Part shown: piece by piece, positions 19,194 to 27,880 of the stretch | How positions within the stretch are numbered: the stretch's first letter is position 1 | How the letters are laid out: every line of letters begins with the position of its first letter | From: Paenibacillus terricola | Lineage (GTDB): Bacteria; Bacillota; Bacilli; Paenibacillales; Paenibacillaceae | Reading direction: 5' to 3' | Length of the DNA: 64,000 nucleotides | Assembly (NCBI RefSeq): GCF_014779765.1 | Contig: NZ_JACXZA010000005.1 | Location: 433,013-497,012 of the forward strand | Position numbers and translations under genes: made by a program | The notes under the pieces: model-generated | Database searches by the model: none | What the model was told of the DNA's origin: nothing | The model's input: the letters and a program-made list of their open reading frames with translations, nothing else

Positions 19194-19341
19194 ATATGAA
19201 ACCCTCCTAAGCAGGTTACTACGAAATAATGGAAACGCTGTCATTTTACGTTTTAAGGGAGGTTAAGCGGTTTACTTCACACTGACCATTGTAGCATACG
19301 GATTGGGAGAGAGAAACAATGAGGGGATCATTAAACAAAAC

Positions 19342-19383
19342 AAAAAGCTGCGAAAATTAAGCATATCGCTTAACTTTCGCAGC
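19342..19383 (-). terminator. Intrinsic terminator after the carboxypeptidase gene
   Basis: GCTGCGAAA (19347-19355) pairs with TTTCGCAGC (19375-19383), with an inner TTAAGC/GCTTAA stem. On the minus strand it continues into TTTTTGTTTTGTTT. The ~265-nt gap between 19193 and 19459 holds this terminator and the regulator promoter region. Confidence 0.85.
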
Positions 19384-19458
19384 ATGATTAGTCGGTTAAA
19401 CATTGCATAAGGTTATGACTAGAATCGGATCAAAATGTATCATGCCCTATCGTATCTA

Positions 19459-20343
19459 CTATGCAGCGTGTTGTTCCGAATATTCTTCAAGCGTCAATCC
19501 GCCAGCATGGATCAACTCTGCGAGATCAACGCCGACGTAGCGTAAGTGCCACGCCTCATATTTGTAGCCCGTTACATCTTCCTTGTCTTGCGGATAACGG
19601 ATAATAAAGCCGTATTCCTGCGCATGGTCTGCCAGCCAATTCGCCTCATCCGTGCCAGCGAAGCAATCCTCTGCTGCGCATTTGCCGTCCTTGCCGGATA
19701 CATCCATCGCTAGACCCGTCTGATGCTCGCTGAAGCCTGGCTTTGCGCTATAACGCGATGCAGCCTCAAGCCCGTCGCGCTTCACATAGTTATCGAAGAG
19801 CGTACGCTGACGGGATTCCGAACGATAGCCCGATACGCCAGCCAGTTCTACGCCATCCTTCTTCGCCGCATCGAACAATTCCTTTAACGCATCCGCTGCT
19901 TCACGGCGCATTTTACGTTTATCATTTAGTTCGCTGAATATAAACGCTACGTCCGGATACACAAGATCATCCGGCTCATAACCTTCCGGGAGACGATGCG
20001 TCTTGTTTACGAGCACTGCAACAGACTTCGGATCCGATACGGTGATCGTATCCTTGGACCCGCTGTCCCCCTTGCTGCCTGACGTTTGGCCGCCCGACGC
20101 TTGTCCATTTCCTGTATCCTTGCCAGTCGATCCATTGTCAGATTGTGAAGGCTTGTCCGTTTCTTGCGACGAATTATCCGTATTATCGGAACCTGATGCC
20201 GTACCGTTATCCGGTATTGCCACCGAATCACTTGGCTGCAAGCTATCATCCGCTGACGAATCCTTGCTTGTCAGAACCACATACGAACCGCCAATAACAA
20301 GAGCCACCCCGATGAGGGCGGCCCATATCCTTTTGCTCATCAT
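19459..20343 (-). CDS. D-alanyl-D-alanine carboxypeptidase, VanY/M15B family
   Basis: Zinc peptidase that trims the terminal D-Ala of peptidoglycan stem peptides. The 294-aa protein has an N-terminal signal-anchor (IWAALIGVALVIGGSYVVL), a ~80-residue Ser/Asp/Gly/Gln low-complexity linker, and an M15B catalytic domain with SGYRSESRQ, the zinc motif SEHQTGLAMDV (His and Asp) and EAWHLRYVG (His and catalytic-type Glu nearby). It acts outside the membrane. There are two adjacent ATG codons at the start. It is a single gene with its own terminator; nothing nearby suggests a vancomycin-resistance cassette, so it is probably a housekeeping or sporulation-type enzyme. Confidence 0.9.
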   Translation of the reverse strand: MMSKRIWAALIGVALVIGGSYVVLTSKDSSADDSLQPSDSVAIPDNGTASGSDNTDNSSQETDKPSQSDNGSTGKDTGNGQASGGQTSGSKGDSGSKDTITVSDPKSVAVLVNKTHRLPEGYEPDDLVYPDVAFIFSELNDKRKMRREAADALKELFDAAKKDGVELAGVSGYRSESRQRTLFDNYVKRDGLEAASRYSAKPGFSEHQTGLAMDVSGKDGKCAAEDCFAGTDEANWLADHAQEYGFIIRYPQDKEDVTGYKYEAWHLRYVGVDLAELIHAGGLTLEEYSEQHAA

Positions 20344-20460
20344 GCGCTACCTCGTTTTCTATGAAGTCTATGAATATACTTTTCTATTCATATAGACGAC
20401 ATAGTTCGAGTTAAGTTGCGCTTTGGAAGTATGCATATTGTGGTTGATTCACCGATTCCT

Positions 20461-21918
20461 TCAGGTACTGGAACCAACAAGCTGCTGCGCTTGCTGTACA
20501 CCGCGGTCTGTACCTGACATTTGTTCGAAAAAGTCTTGATCCTCTTCCACTAGTTTCATCCAGGCATCCACGCACATCGGATCGAAGTGAACACCGCGTT
20601 CCGACGCGATAATTGCAATCGCCGCCTCGTGAGACATCGCCTGCCGATATGAGCGTGACGAAGTCAATGCGTCGTATACGTCAGCAACAGCCGTAACACG
20701 TGCCAGCAGCGGGATATGGTCGTGCTTCAGACGGTCCGGATAGCCTGTACCGTCCCATTTTTCATGATGATTGCGAATAATCGTCAGCTCTTCCTTCATA
20801 AAACCAAGCCGTTTGCACACGTCATAACCGGCCAACGGATGGCGCTCAATAATATCTCGTTCAAAAGGCGTTAATTTGCCAGGCTTGTTCAGAATCGAAT
20901 CCGGCACCTTCAGTTTCCCTACGTCATGCACGATGCCGCCAAGCGCGATGGCGCGAAGCTGCTCCGCATTCAATCCCATTCGCTCGCCTAAGCGAAGCGC
21001 ATACAGCGCAACTCGATAATTGTGTCCGGCCGTGTAGGCATCCCGTCTCTCGGTTGTCACGATCAGCGCGCGAACGTTCGGGGATAAACAGGTTTCAATC
21101 CATTCACGCGGATTCGCACGGAACAGCCCAAGCAGCGACGAACCCGCCGCATCCTGTGCCCAGTACTGACGCATAACGCCGATGATCATGAACACCACGG
21201 ATATGAGCAATGTCACGTGATATTCCCACCAGCTAATGTGCCACATCTTTCCAGTCACCATAATGAATTGCGAGACTATGAGCAGCCCGCAGCTGTGCAC
21301 GAGCATGAAGTGGAGCGGCGACCCCCAAGCTAGATACGACTGCCAGTACCGCCTCATCGTCCAACCTATCAGTCCGATTTCAACAATAGACTGCGCGCTT
21401 TTGAACCATTCATTCGTAACCAACCCGCTATGAATCCATTCCGTGTGCGTGAACAGCAACGAACAAACAATGAACAGAAGGAGCGTCCACATCGGCAGCA
21501 GCATCACATTGTGACGCGCCAGCAGCCGAATGACCAGACGGTCACTCGACATCGAAGACAACCACAACCAGAACACTGCAAGGCTTAAGCTGAGCTGTGC
21601 GGCAGCAGTCGGCAGACTCGATGCATGCACTAGAAAACCAGGCGTGGAGAGCCCATGTAAGGTAAACACTTCAGCAAGCGAAATATAGGCAAGCGAGACG
21701 AACGTTACCTTCACGTTACGCATCCGAATGCCGGCAATCCCAACTGCCAAGGCCAAAATAAAAGCTATAGCCGCGACCGTGCTAACGATATAGAAATGTC
21801 CTGTCGGCGCCTTGAAGGTATGATCCATTGAACTAAAGCGGTATAGCAGTCCATAGCCGATCAGCGGCAACAGCATAACGATTAGAAGTGTGTTGCGAAT
21901 TACTGCTTTGCTCCGCAA
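20461..21918 (-). CDS. HD-GYP domain phosphodiesterase with N-terminal membrane domain
   Basis: The 485-aa protein has about seven transmembrane helices in residues 1-235. An HD-GYP domain follows with HNYRVALYALRLGE, the metal motif GIVHDVGK, the variant ERHPLAGYDVC and NHHEKWDGTGYPDRLKHDHIPLLARV, which carries the intact GYP hallmark. This domain type hydrolyses cyclic di-GMP. Start is TTG at 21918, with GGAGGT 8 nt upstream. It lies 29 nt after the multicopper oxidase stop, so the two are likely co-transcribed. The membrane region may sense redox or small molecules; no Cys or His ligand set stands out. Confidence 0.87.
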   Translation of the reverse strand: MRSKAVIRNTLLIVMLLPLIGYGLLYRFSSMDHTFKAPTGHFYIVSTVAAIAFILALAVGIAGIRMRNVKVTFVSLAYISLAEVFTLHGLSTPGFLVHASSLPTAAAQLSLSLAVFWLWLSSMSSDRLVIRLLARHNVMLLPMWTLLLFIVCSLLFTHTEWIHSGLVTNEWFKSAQSIVEIGLIGWTMRRYWQSYLAWGSPLHFMLVHSCGLLIVSQFIMVTGKMWHISWWEYHVTLLISVVFMIIGVMRQYWAQDAAGSSLLGLFRANPREWIETCLSPNVRALIVTTERRDAYTAGHNYRVALYALRLGERMGLNAEQLRAIALGGIVHDVGKLKVPDSILNKPGKLTPFERDIIERHPLAGYDVCKRLGFMKEELTIIRNHHEKWDGTGYPDRLKHDHIPLLARVTAVADVYDALTSSRSYRQAMSHEAAIAIIASERGVHFDPMCVDAWMKLVEEDQDFFEQMSGTDRGVQQAQQLVGSST

Positions 21919-21947
21919 AAGCTCGTACCTCCATTCAAGTGGGATGG

Positions 21948-22832
21948 TTAGTAGTGGATGAACGTGAACATCCCTCCAACTTGCGAGGTGAAATTGTTCG
22001 CGTTATGGTGCGGAATGTGGCAGTGAAATGGCCAACGACCCGGATTATCCGCAACAAATTCAATATCTCTGGTCTCTCCGGAAGCAACGCTGATCGTGTT
22101 CATTAACGGACGGCTCCCTGGAAGGAGCTTGTTGCCGTCGAGCGCTGTCAATTGAAACTGATGGCCGTGCAAATGCATCGGATGAGCATCCATCCCTATA
22201 CTGCCGAGCCGAATGCGTACTCGATCGCCCTGCTTCGCTATCATGGGCCGAACATGCGGAAAACAACGGCCGTTCATGGTGAAGAAATTAAAGTTATCGC
22301 TGTACGGATCAATCCGATAACGTCCCTTCACCAGCTCCCCCTTGGACAGTCCAAGCAGACGAAATTGCTGGAGCATATACACATAATCGTGCGCGATTCC
22401 TTTCTCATTCGGGTCCATAATGACCAGCATGCCGCCAAGTCCATTAGACATCTGACGAACGACATCGACATGCGAATGATACATATGCGTGCCGGGCCGA
22501 TTCGTAATCTGAAAGCGATATTCGTAATGCTGGCCTGGTTGAATGAGCGGCGTTGGCTCAATGCCTGGAACGCCGTCCATCGTGTTCGGCACATCGAGTC
22601 CATGCCAATGTACAGAAGTTGGCACAGGGAGACGATTGTCAACGCGTATCATAACGTCATCGCCCGTGCGGACAACGATCAACGGACCCGGAATGGAGCC
22701 GTTATAGCCCCAACCTTCCATCCAAATGCCCGGCAGCAGTTCTTGAGTGACCGGCTCGGCCCTCAGCTCAAACAGCTTCACGCCCCCGTCAATTCGGCAA
22801 GGCAGAATCGGCAAATCTGGCGCAACGATCAT
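21948..22832 (-). CDS. Two-domain multicopper oxidase
   Basis: All four copper-binding motifs are present in the 294-aa protein: HWHG (75-78), HSH (119-121), HPMHLHGH (217-224) and HCHIPHH (270-276). The type-1 ligands therefore lie in the second domain. The position of the axial type-1 ligand is Phe281 rather than Met; in laccases a non-coordinating axial residue goes with high redox potential. Most bacterial laccases are about 500 aa, so this is a compact two-domain type. No signal peptide is visible, which is unusual. ATG follows GGGGGAG. The likely partner is the HD-GYP gene 29 nt downstream. Confidence 0.88.
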   Translation of the reverse strand: MIVAPDLPILPCRIDGGVKLFELRAEPVTQELLPGIWMEGWGYNGSIPGPLIVVRTGDDVMIRVDNRLPVPTSVHWHGLDVPNTMDGVPGIEPTPLIQPGQHYEYRFQITNRPGTHMYHSHVDVVRQMSNGLGGMLVIMDPNEKGIAHDYVYMLQQFRLLGLSKGELVKGRYRIDPYSDNFNFFTMNGRCFPHVRPMIAKQGDRVRIRLGSIGMDAHPMHLHGHQFQLTALDGNKLLPGSRPLMNTISVASGETRDIEFVADNPGRWPFHCHIPHHNANNFTSQVGGMFTFIHY

Positions 22833-22910
22833 CGCAGCACTCCCCCGTTTCTGAAATCAGCCATCTAAGTCCAGTTCGGTTTTCAGCACCAAGAAGGTTG
22901 GATGCAGCAG

Positions 22911-23030
22911 GGAATGAGGATCGGAGCGTAGTGATGTGCTACGTGAGAACCGGAAGTCTCTGCTCCATTCAAGATTCGCTGCCGAATTCACTTCTCGTGT
23001 TGCTTCGTGATCAAAAGCGGACTTTAAGCG
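22911..23030 (+). repeat. Dispersed intergenic repeat, copy A
   Basis: It begins GGAATGAGGATCGGAGCGTA and ends near GCTTCGTGATCAAAAGCGGACTT. It matches, with gaps, the reverse complement of 27027-27106. It occupies much of the 377-nt gap (22833-23209) between the divergent oxidase and dehydrogenase genes. Apart from this repeat and presumed promoters nothing else is seen in that gap. Confidence 0.7.
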
Positions 23031-23209
23031 GATACCATCAACGTGAAACATATGCTCTCTACCTTGATTTATACCTGACAATATTGCTGTCGTAAAGTAA
23101 AAGTTTCCAATAGAGGTGCGAATCTGTCCTGCCTGTCCGCTCTTGCAACAGTCGTTTTAATAGTTTGCGGAATAGGATGTACAAATTCGAATTGGAAGGA
23201 GGCGAAAGG

Positions 23210-24511
23210 ATGGACAACCCTTTCGTCATAACAGTACTCGGAAGCTCGGGAGGCGTCGCTCGGGCTCTGCTTACGCTGTTCGAGCATTCCTTATTGGACG
23301 AGCACGCCCCGCTTCATCATTATCTTAGCAATGCCAAAATTCACGGTATCGACCGTGAGCAAAAACCGCGCAGCTATTACCGCGAGTTTGCGCCCGAACT
23401 CTCTTCCCGTCTCAAACTGCATCAGCTTGACCTCACGCATGCCGAATCGCTCAAACAGCACTGCATGCGCACCAAGACTCAGCTCGTCATCGACCTGTCA
23501 TGGGCCGATACGCGCAGCATGATCGATTGCTGCGATGAGCTTGGCATCGCCTACGTGAACACGGCGCTCGAAGATACTGAAGTGGACGAAATGCCAGAAG
23601 TGGAAGCTACCAGCCTACTGGAGAGGATCGACCGTTTCGAGAAGGTCGAGCACACGTTCAAGCAGGTGAGAGCAATTGTATGCTCGGGCATGAATCCCGG
23701 CGTTGTGCAATGGATGGCTGTGAAGATGATGAAGGAGAACAAGGAGCAGATGCCGCGCGCGATCTACGTTGTCGAGAAGGACGATACGTTCTACGCAGAC
23801 CGTTCGCTTGCGAAACCGAAGACGGTCTATGTGACATGGTCGCCGGAATGCTTCCTGGAGGAAGCGATCTCGAACTACCCGGTTTACTCCATCAGCGACA
23901 CGACTTATATGCTGTACGATGATGTCTATAACCGTGAGTATACGGTTCGTCTCGGAGATTTAGAGTTCTCTGGCTGCATTATGGCACATGAAGAGACGAT
24001 TGCGCTCGCCGAAGACTATGAGCTGGAGACGGCGTTCATCTACCGTGTCAACGACTATACAACGGAACAAATCCAGGATAATCTCGACAACGTCGATGAT
24101 CTGTGGGAATATGACCAGAAGCTGCTTCACCCGGATGATGGCGAGCTCGAAGGTTCCGACCTCGTCGGCGTACTGCTTGTCTATGATGATCATGAGCGTT
24201 ACATGTACAATGTCGTTAAGAATGCGGATGCTTATGCAGAGTTCAAAACGAATGCGACTTACGTCCAAGTCGCTAGCGGTGTATACGCTGCTGCTGCTGT
24301 TATTCTGCTTGATGGGGTCGCGCCTGGCGTCCATTGGGTTCATGATCTCACGGAGGCGGAAGACAGCCGCTATGGCGACTATGTTACCTACTATTTGCGC
24401 GAGTTTGTAACAGGTACGAATGAAGGTACCGATGGCTTGCTGCTCGCACGACTCGTAGACGACGACGATGAAGATGAAGAAGACGAAGAAGATGATGTTC
24501 CGACATTGTAA
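23210..24511 (+). CDS. Saccharopine dehydrogenase-like / homospermidine-synthase-like oxidoreductase
   Basis: The 433-aa protein has an N-terminal Rossmann motif (ITVLGSSGGVARALL), followed by the CSGMNPGVVQWMA segment and a large mixed domain as in saccharopine dehydrogenase, carboxynorspermidine and homospermidine synthase relatives. The last 20 residues are almost entirely Asp/Glu, which is unusual. The start at 23210 is preceded by AAGGAGG; the frame is open to 23165. A polyamine-type NAD(P)-dependent reaction is possible but not shown. It converges with the globin-sensor gene and shares a terminator with it. Confidence 0.72.
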   Translation: MDNPFVITVLGSSGGVARALLTLFEHSLLDEHAPLHHYLSNAKIHGIDREQKPRSYYREFAPELSSRLKLHQLDLTHAESLKQHCMRTKTQLVIDLSWADTRSMIDCCDELGIAYVNTALEDTEVDEMPEVEATSLLERIDRFEKVEHTFKQVRAIVCSGMNPGVVQWMAVKMMKENKEQMPRAIYVVEKDDTFYADRSLAKPKTVYVTWSPECFLEEAISNYPVYSISDTTYMLYDDVYNREYTVRLGDLEFSGCIMAHEETIALAEDYELETAFIYRVNDYTTEQIQDNLDNVDDLWEYDQKLLHPDDGELEGSDLVGVLLVYDDHERYMYNVVKNADAYAEFKTNATYVQVASGVYAAAAVILLDGVAPGVHWVHDLTEAEDSRYGDYVTYYLREFVTGTNEGTDGLLLARLVDDDDEDEEDEEDDVPTL

Positions 24512-24549
24512 CAACAGCATTGTTGTTATGAACTTCTGCCCTTTATATG

Positions 24550-24605
24550 ACGAAAATCCGCGGTCCCGTTAGCTGCATTACGCTATCGGTATCGCGGATT
24601 TTCGT
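24550..24605. terminator. Bidirectional terminator between convergent genes
   Basis: A perfect 13-bp inverted repeat, ACGAAAATCCGCG (24550-24562) and CGCGGATTTTCGT (24593-24605), lies between the ends of 23210-24511 (+) and 24621-25655 (-). Confidence 0.75.
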
Positions 24606-24620
24606 TATGGGCCTATTTGT

Positions 24621-25655
24621 TTAAGCCTGCTGCAGCTTCCCAAGCTCCGATGCAACGGACTCTATCATTTGAATGAACGCTGCGAGCTCCTGCGAGCTTG
24701 CTGCTTGTCCTTCGGCAAGCTTCAACGTTGCATCGCTGCCGGTACGGACATGCTTCAGCGCGTTGTCGATGTCTCTCAGTTTCGTCTGGATCACATCAAG
24801 CGAGCTCTTCGAGTTCGCAGCCAGCTTGCGGATTTCATTCGCGACAACAGCGAATCCGCGCCCCTCATCGCCTGCACGCGCCGCCTCGATCGAAGCATTG
24901 AGTCCAATCAGATGCGTCTGGTCCGATACATCCTTCATCGCGGAGCCCAGCTCGCCAATCGCTTTCACATGCTCATTGAGCGCCAGCACCTGTTCGTTCG
25001 AGCTTCGCTGAAGCTCGGCTGTATGAAGCGCGGAATGTGCCATCGTCTTGCTGCTCGCCGTCAGCTCCATGATCATCGTCGACAGCTCCTGGACCGCCGC
25101 GTTGACGCGTAGCAGCAAATGCTCCTTCTGGTCGACCATCTGCTGAATTTTGTCCTTTTCGCCTTCCTCATACGCCTCAAGCACGATCTGCGAATCCAGA
25201 TTGAACAGCTTGCTGAGCGCAAGCACAATAACCGGCCACTGCTCCGAAGATTCCTTCTTCAACCAGCCTGTTGCAATATCAAGGTAAAGCATATACGTGC
25301 CCAAATACCAGTTCGTCGTCAATCCAATCCGAGAGTGAATGCGCCCAATATGCAGTCTCCGCTCAAAAAAAGCTTCGTCGATCGTCCCGTCCGTCAGCGA
25401 CTCGAAATACCAGCGCTGCGTTTCCTTCAATCGCTCTAATGTACTATGCCGTTCAATAAGAGCCGCAAGCTCTTTCTCTTTCATCAACCGATCATATAGT
25501 TCATCGACAACCTTATTCGTAATGCGCTTGAACAGCTCGCGCTGCTCCTGCAGCAGTGACAAATCCTCTTCGCGAATGCCAGTATACGTTACCTGCTGAA
25601 GACGTTGGCCTGTCAATTTGATGCCGTTCTTTGCGTGCCGCCATATCGTATTCAT
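24621..25655 (-). CDS. Globin-coupled methyl-accepting transducer (HemAT-type)
   Basis: The 344-aa cytoplasmic protein has an N-terminal ~185 residues matching the globin-sensor (protoglobin) domain, with [17 protein letters not shown] carrying the proximal-type His. A C-terminal MCP signalling domain follows, with the conserved hairpin [35 protein letters not shown]. The signalling part is short (about 120 residues), so it may control a kinase or another output instead of a full chemoreceptor array. The start at 25655 follows GAGGAG; a longer frame to 25721 lacks a ribosome binding site. Oxygen is the expected ligand for this family. Confidence 0.88.
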   Translation of the reverse strand: MNTIWRHAKNGIKLTGQRLQQVTYTGIREEDLSLLQEQRELFKRITNKVVDELYDRLMKEKELAALIERHSTLERLKETQRWYFESLTDGTIDEAFFERRLHIGRIHSRIGLTTNWYLGTYMLYLDIATGWLKKESSEQWPVIVLALSKLFNLDSQIVLEAYEEGEKDKIQQMVDQKEHLLLRVNAAVQELSTMIMELTASSKTMAHSALHTAELQRSSNEQVLALNEHVKAIGELGSAMKDVSDQTHLIGLNASIEAARAGDEGRGFAVVANEIRKLAANSKSSLDVIQTKLRDIDNALKHVRTGSDATLKLAEGQAASSQELAAFIQMIESVASELGKLQQA

Positions 25656-25828
25656 CACTATTCTCCTCCAGCCGAAGCCCCTTGTTCCTGTACCTCTCAA
25701 TATCGGCTCATATCCATGCAATAATTAGTTAAATGTAACATGGATCACGATTTAAGCGTATAGTTTCATCTGAAATCCTCATAATAAGGGCGAAATTTAC
25801 AACGATTCCTTCAAAGGGGGTTTAGGCA

Positions 25829-26701
25829 TTGAGTCCTTCCCAACCGCAGAAGCATCAAGTGCTTCCTCCGCAGCATCAGAACCGGCAGCCCGGCATTGAA
25901 TCCGAGATGAATCCGCTGCCCGCTTTTGAATCGCCGTCCTATAAACCCGCTGGCAAGCTTCAAGGCAAGTCCGTCCTCATTACCGGCGGCGACAGCGGCA
26001 TCGGCCGCGCGGCAGCCGTTGCGTTCGCCAAGGAAGGCGCCGACGTTGCCATCATCTACTTGGACGAGCACGAAGATGCGCAGGCAACAAAATCGATCAT
26101 CGACGGCCTAGGCCGCCGCTGTCTGCTCATTGCCGGCGATATTGGCGACGAAGCTTTCTGCCAGCAAGCGGTTCAACAAACGACTGCCGCTCATGGGGGT
26201 ATCGATGTGCTCGTCAATAACGCGGGCGAACAGCATCCACAGCAGAAATTCGAGGAATTAACGGCGCAGCAGATCGAACGCACGTTCAAGACAAACGTGT
26301 TCGGCATGTTCTATCTGACCCGAGCGGCACTTCCTCTGCTGAAAGCTGGAACTGCAATTATCAATACCGCATCCGTTACCGCCTACAAAGGAAACCCGCT
26401 GCTTATTGACTATTCGTCAAGTAAAGGTGCGATCGTGTCGTTCACACGTGCCTTAGCCGTTCATCTCGCCGATCGCGGCATTCGCGTTAACGGAGTTGCG
26501 CCAGGGCCCGTCTGGACGCCGCTTATTCCGGCTTCATTCGATGCGCAGCAGGTGTCCGAATTCGGCTCCGACACTCCATTGAAACGGCCAGGCCAGCCTT
26601 ACGAGATGGCCGCCGCTTATGTATACTTGGCCTGCGACGACTCGTCCTACATGACAGGACAAATCATGCATATTAACGGCGGGGAAATCGTGAACGGGTG
26701 A
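25829..26701 (+). CDS. Short-chain dehydrogenase/reductase (YhxC/YhdF-like)
   Basis: The 290-aa SDR has an N-terminal extension of ~45 residues rich in Gln/Pro. It has the cofactor motif TGGDSGIGRAAA, NNAGE, and the catalytic Ser-Tyr-Lys set (NTASVTAYKG, DYSSSKGA), ending in MHINGGEIVNG. This long-N-terminus type is common in Bacillales and often belongs to general-stress genes; the substrate is unknown. The start is TTG at 25829 behind AAAGGGGG. Confidence 0.9.
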   Translation: MSPSQPQKHQVLPPQHQNRQPGIESEMNPLPAFESPSYKPAGKLQGKSVLITGGDSGIGRAAAVAFAKEGADVAIIYLDEHEDAQATKSIIDGLGRRCLLIAGDIGDEAFCQQAVQQTTAAHGGIDVLVNNAGEQHPQQKFEELTAQQIERTFKTNVFGMFYLTRAALPLLKAGTAIINTASVTAYKGNPLLIDYSSSKGAIVSFTRALAVHLADRGIRVNGVAPGPVWTPLIPASFDAQQVSEFGSDTPLKRPGQPYEMAAAYVYLACDDSSYMTGQIMHINGGEIVNG

Positions 26702-26719
26702 CGTTAATCGGCACAAAAA

Positions 26720-26765
26720 GGGGCTGATCCGTCCCGCACGCACTCGTGTCGGGGCCGATCAGCCC
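26720..26765. terminator. Bidirectional terminator
   Basis: GGGCTGATC (26721-26729) pairs with GATCAGCCC (26757-26765). On the plus strand TATTTGT follows; on the minus strand CCTTTTTGTG follows. It lies between the SDR gene and the convergent small membrane-protein gene, whose stop codon touches the stem. Confidence 0.75.
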
Positions 26766-26905
26766 TATTTGTCCGCATGCCGTTTATCATCCCTTTGTCT
26801 TGCATCAACCGGGTCATCCTCGTTCAGTTCCGCGATCGATTCCGCTCGCTCGCTGCTCGCCACTACGATCAGTACGGCGATAATGCAACCAAGAGTGATG
26901 GACAT
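26765..26905 (-). CDS. Small single-pass membrane protein, 46 aa
   Basis: An ATG at 26905 is preceded by GGGAGG about 9 nt upstream. The encoded 46-residue protein starts with a hydrophobic helix (ITLGCIIAVLIVVA) followed by a charged tail rich in Glu/Asp/Arg/Lys. The stop TAG at 26765-26767 overlaps the terminator stem. No family is recognised. The good ribosome binding site, membrane segment and terminator make it a credible gene. Confidence 0.6.
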   Translation of the reverse strand: MSITLGCIIAVLIVVASSERAESIAELNEDDPVDARQRDDKRHADK

Positions 26906-27026
26906 AATCATTCGCCTCCCTCATTTCGCATAGGGCTGTGGTTGGTACTGCCAGACTATGCAAGTCGAGACGAGAAGATGACGCGATGTAAAACGTTAGG
27001 AAAACCTTTTTATAGAGGTGTTCATC

Positions 27027-27106
27027 AAGTCTGCTTTGGATCACGAAGCATCTTGAATGAAGCAGAGAGATCTCGCGTCAGATCGTTACGCTCCGATCCT
27101 CATTCC
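27027..27106 (-). repeat. Dispersed intergenic repeat, copy B
   Basis: The reverse complement begins GGAATGAGGATCGGAGCGTA, continues through TCTCTGCTTCATTCAAGAT and ends GCTTCGTGATCCAAAGCAGACTT. These are the same blocks in the same order as 22911-23030, but shorter by about 40 nt. Confidence 0.7.
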
Positions 27107-27122
27107 TTGCTAATATGACACC

Positions 27123-27150
27123 AAAAAGCCCGCCAGCAAGAGGCGGGCTT
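27123..27150 (-). terminator. Terminator of the borosin-like operon
   Basis: AAGCCCGCC (27126-27134) pairs with GGCGGGCTT (27142-27150) around a 7-nt loop. On the minus strand it runs into TTTTTGG, 11 nt after the stop of the oxygenase gene. Confidence 0.85.
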
Positions 27151-27160
27151 ACAATTTCGA

Positions 27161-27880
27161 TTAGGGAGCCTTCCCGTCTTCGATGCGAGCGATGATGCGA
27201 TTCATAAGATCGACGCCCTCCGCGCGAGTTGCGGCTCCTTTGTATGAGAAACGCATATCCAGACTGATTCGAGTCACGCCGCTCTCATTCGGCACCGAGC
27301 CGTGGCCGATGTACCCGCCGTCGAAGATGAGCACTTCCCCGTAACGAACAGGTATTGGCGCATAATCTCCAGCTCCGTAGTCGCTTTCCAGCCACAACGT
27401 CGCCGTACCGTCCACGTCGGTGAAGGGCATCCAGAAATTAATCTGGTCGATTCGCTTCGTCACGATAATATCGTGATGGAAGCTGCTGACGCTCTCCGTA
27501 CCTGGAAAATGGACGCGCATCTTCGGATGGCTGGAGTAAGAAAGCCCTCTGCCGACCAACGGAGACAGCACCTTCAGCATAAAGTGGCGGTACAGCTTAT
27601 AGAAGGGCGAGTCGTCCGGCTGATCCTGCATCATCTTGCGGACGGTCAGGTTATCGTTAGCCGACAGACGCTCGCTAAGTCCCAAGGAACGCCGTTTCGC
27701 CTGCAAATATTCATGGAGCGCCGACAAGTTCCGAACCTTGTATACGTCCCGAATAAGCAGCTCGGCGAACGGAAAACGCTGCGTATCATACGCCAGAATG
27801 GTCCAAGGCTTGAGCGGCTTCGGGCCTTCCGCCGCCAATATCGCCCTGGCCTCGGCTCGCTGAGGACCGCCCATGCTCAT
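27161..27880 (-). CDS. 2-oxoglutarate/Fe(II)-dependent oxygenase (PhyH superfamily-like)
   Basis: The 239-aa protein has the jelly-roll oxygenase facial triad: SFHHD (His135-x-Asp137), a distal His at IGHGS (about 193), and an Arg six to twenty residues later (TRISLDMRF) that would hold 2-oxoglutarate. GEVLIFDGGYIGHGS is a typical beta-strand around the distal His. Family members hydroxylate or desaturate small molecules and peptides. Its ATG overlaps the stop of the methyltransferase gene (ATGA), making it the last gene of the 33855-27161 operon, so a tailoring step on the same product is the natural inference. The substrate is unknown. Confidence 0.8.
   Translation of the reverse strand: MSMGGPQRAEARAILAAEGPKPLKPWTILAYDTQRFPFAELLIRDVYKVRNLSALHEYLQAKRRSLGLSERLSANDNLTVRKMMQDQPDDSPFYKLYRHFMLKVLSPLVGRGLSYSSHPKMRVHFPGTESVSSFHHDIIVTKRIDQINFWMPFTDVDGTATLWLESDYGAGDYAPIPVRYGEVLIFDGGYIGHGSVPNESGVTRISLDMRFSYKGAATRAEGVDLMNRIIARIEDGKAP

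Noticed and set aside
19255-19280. GGTTAAGCGGTTTAC upstream of the AraC-type regulator as a cre site
   Set aside because: It lacks the TG/CA ends of the consensus; too weak to annotate.
19459-20343. Vancomycin-resistance vanY
   Set aside because: No vanA/vanH/vanX or VanRS-like genes nearby; a general M15B carboxypeptidase is more likely.
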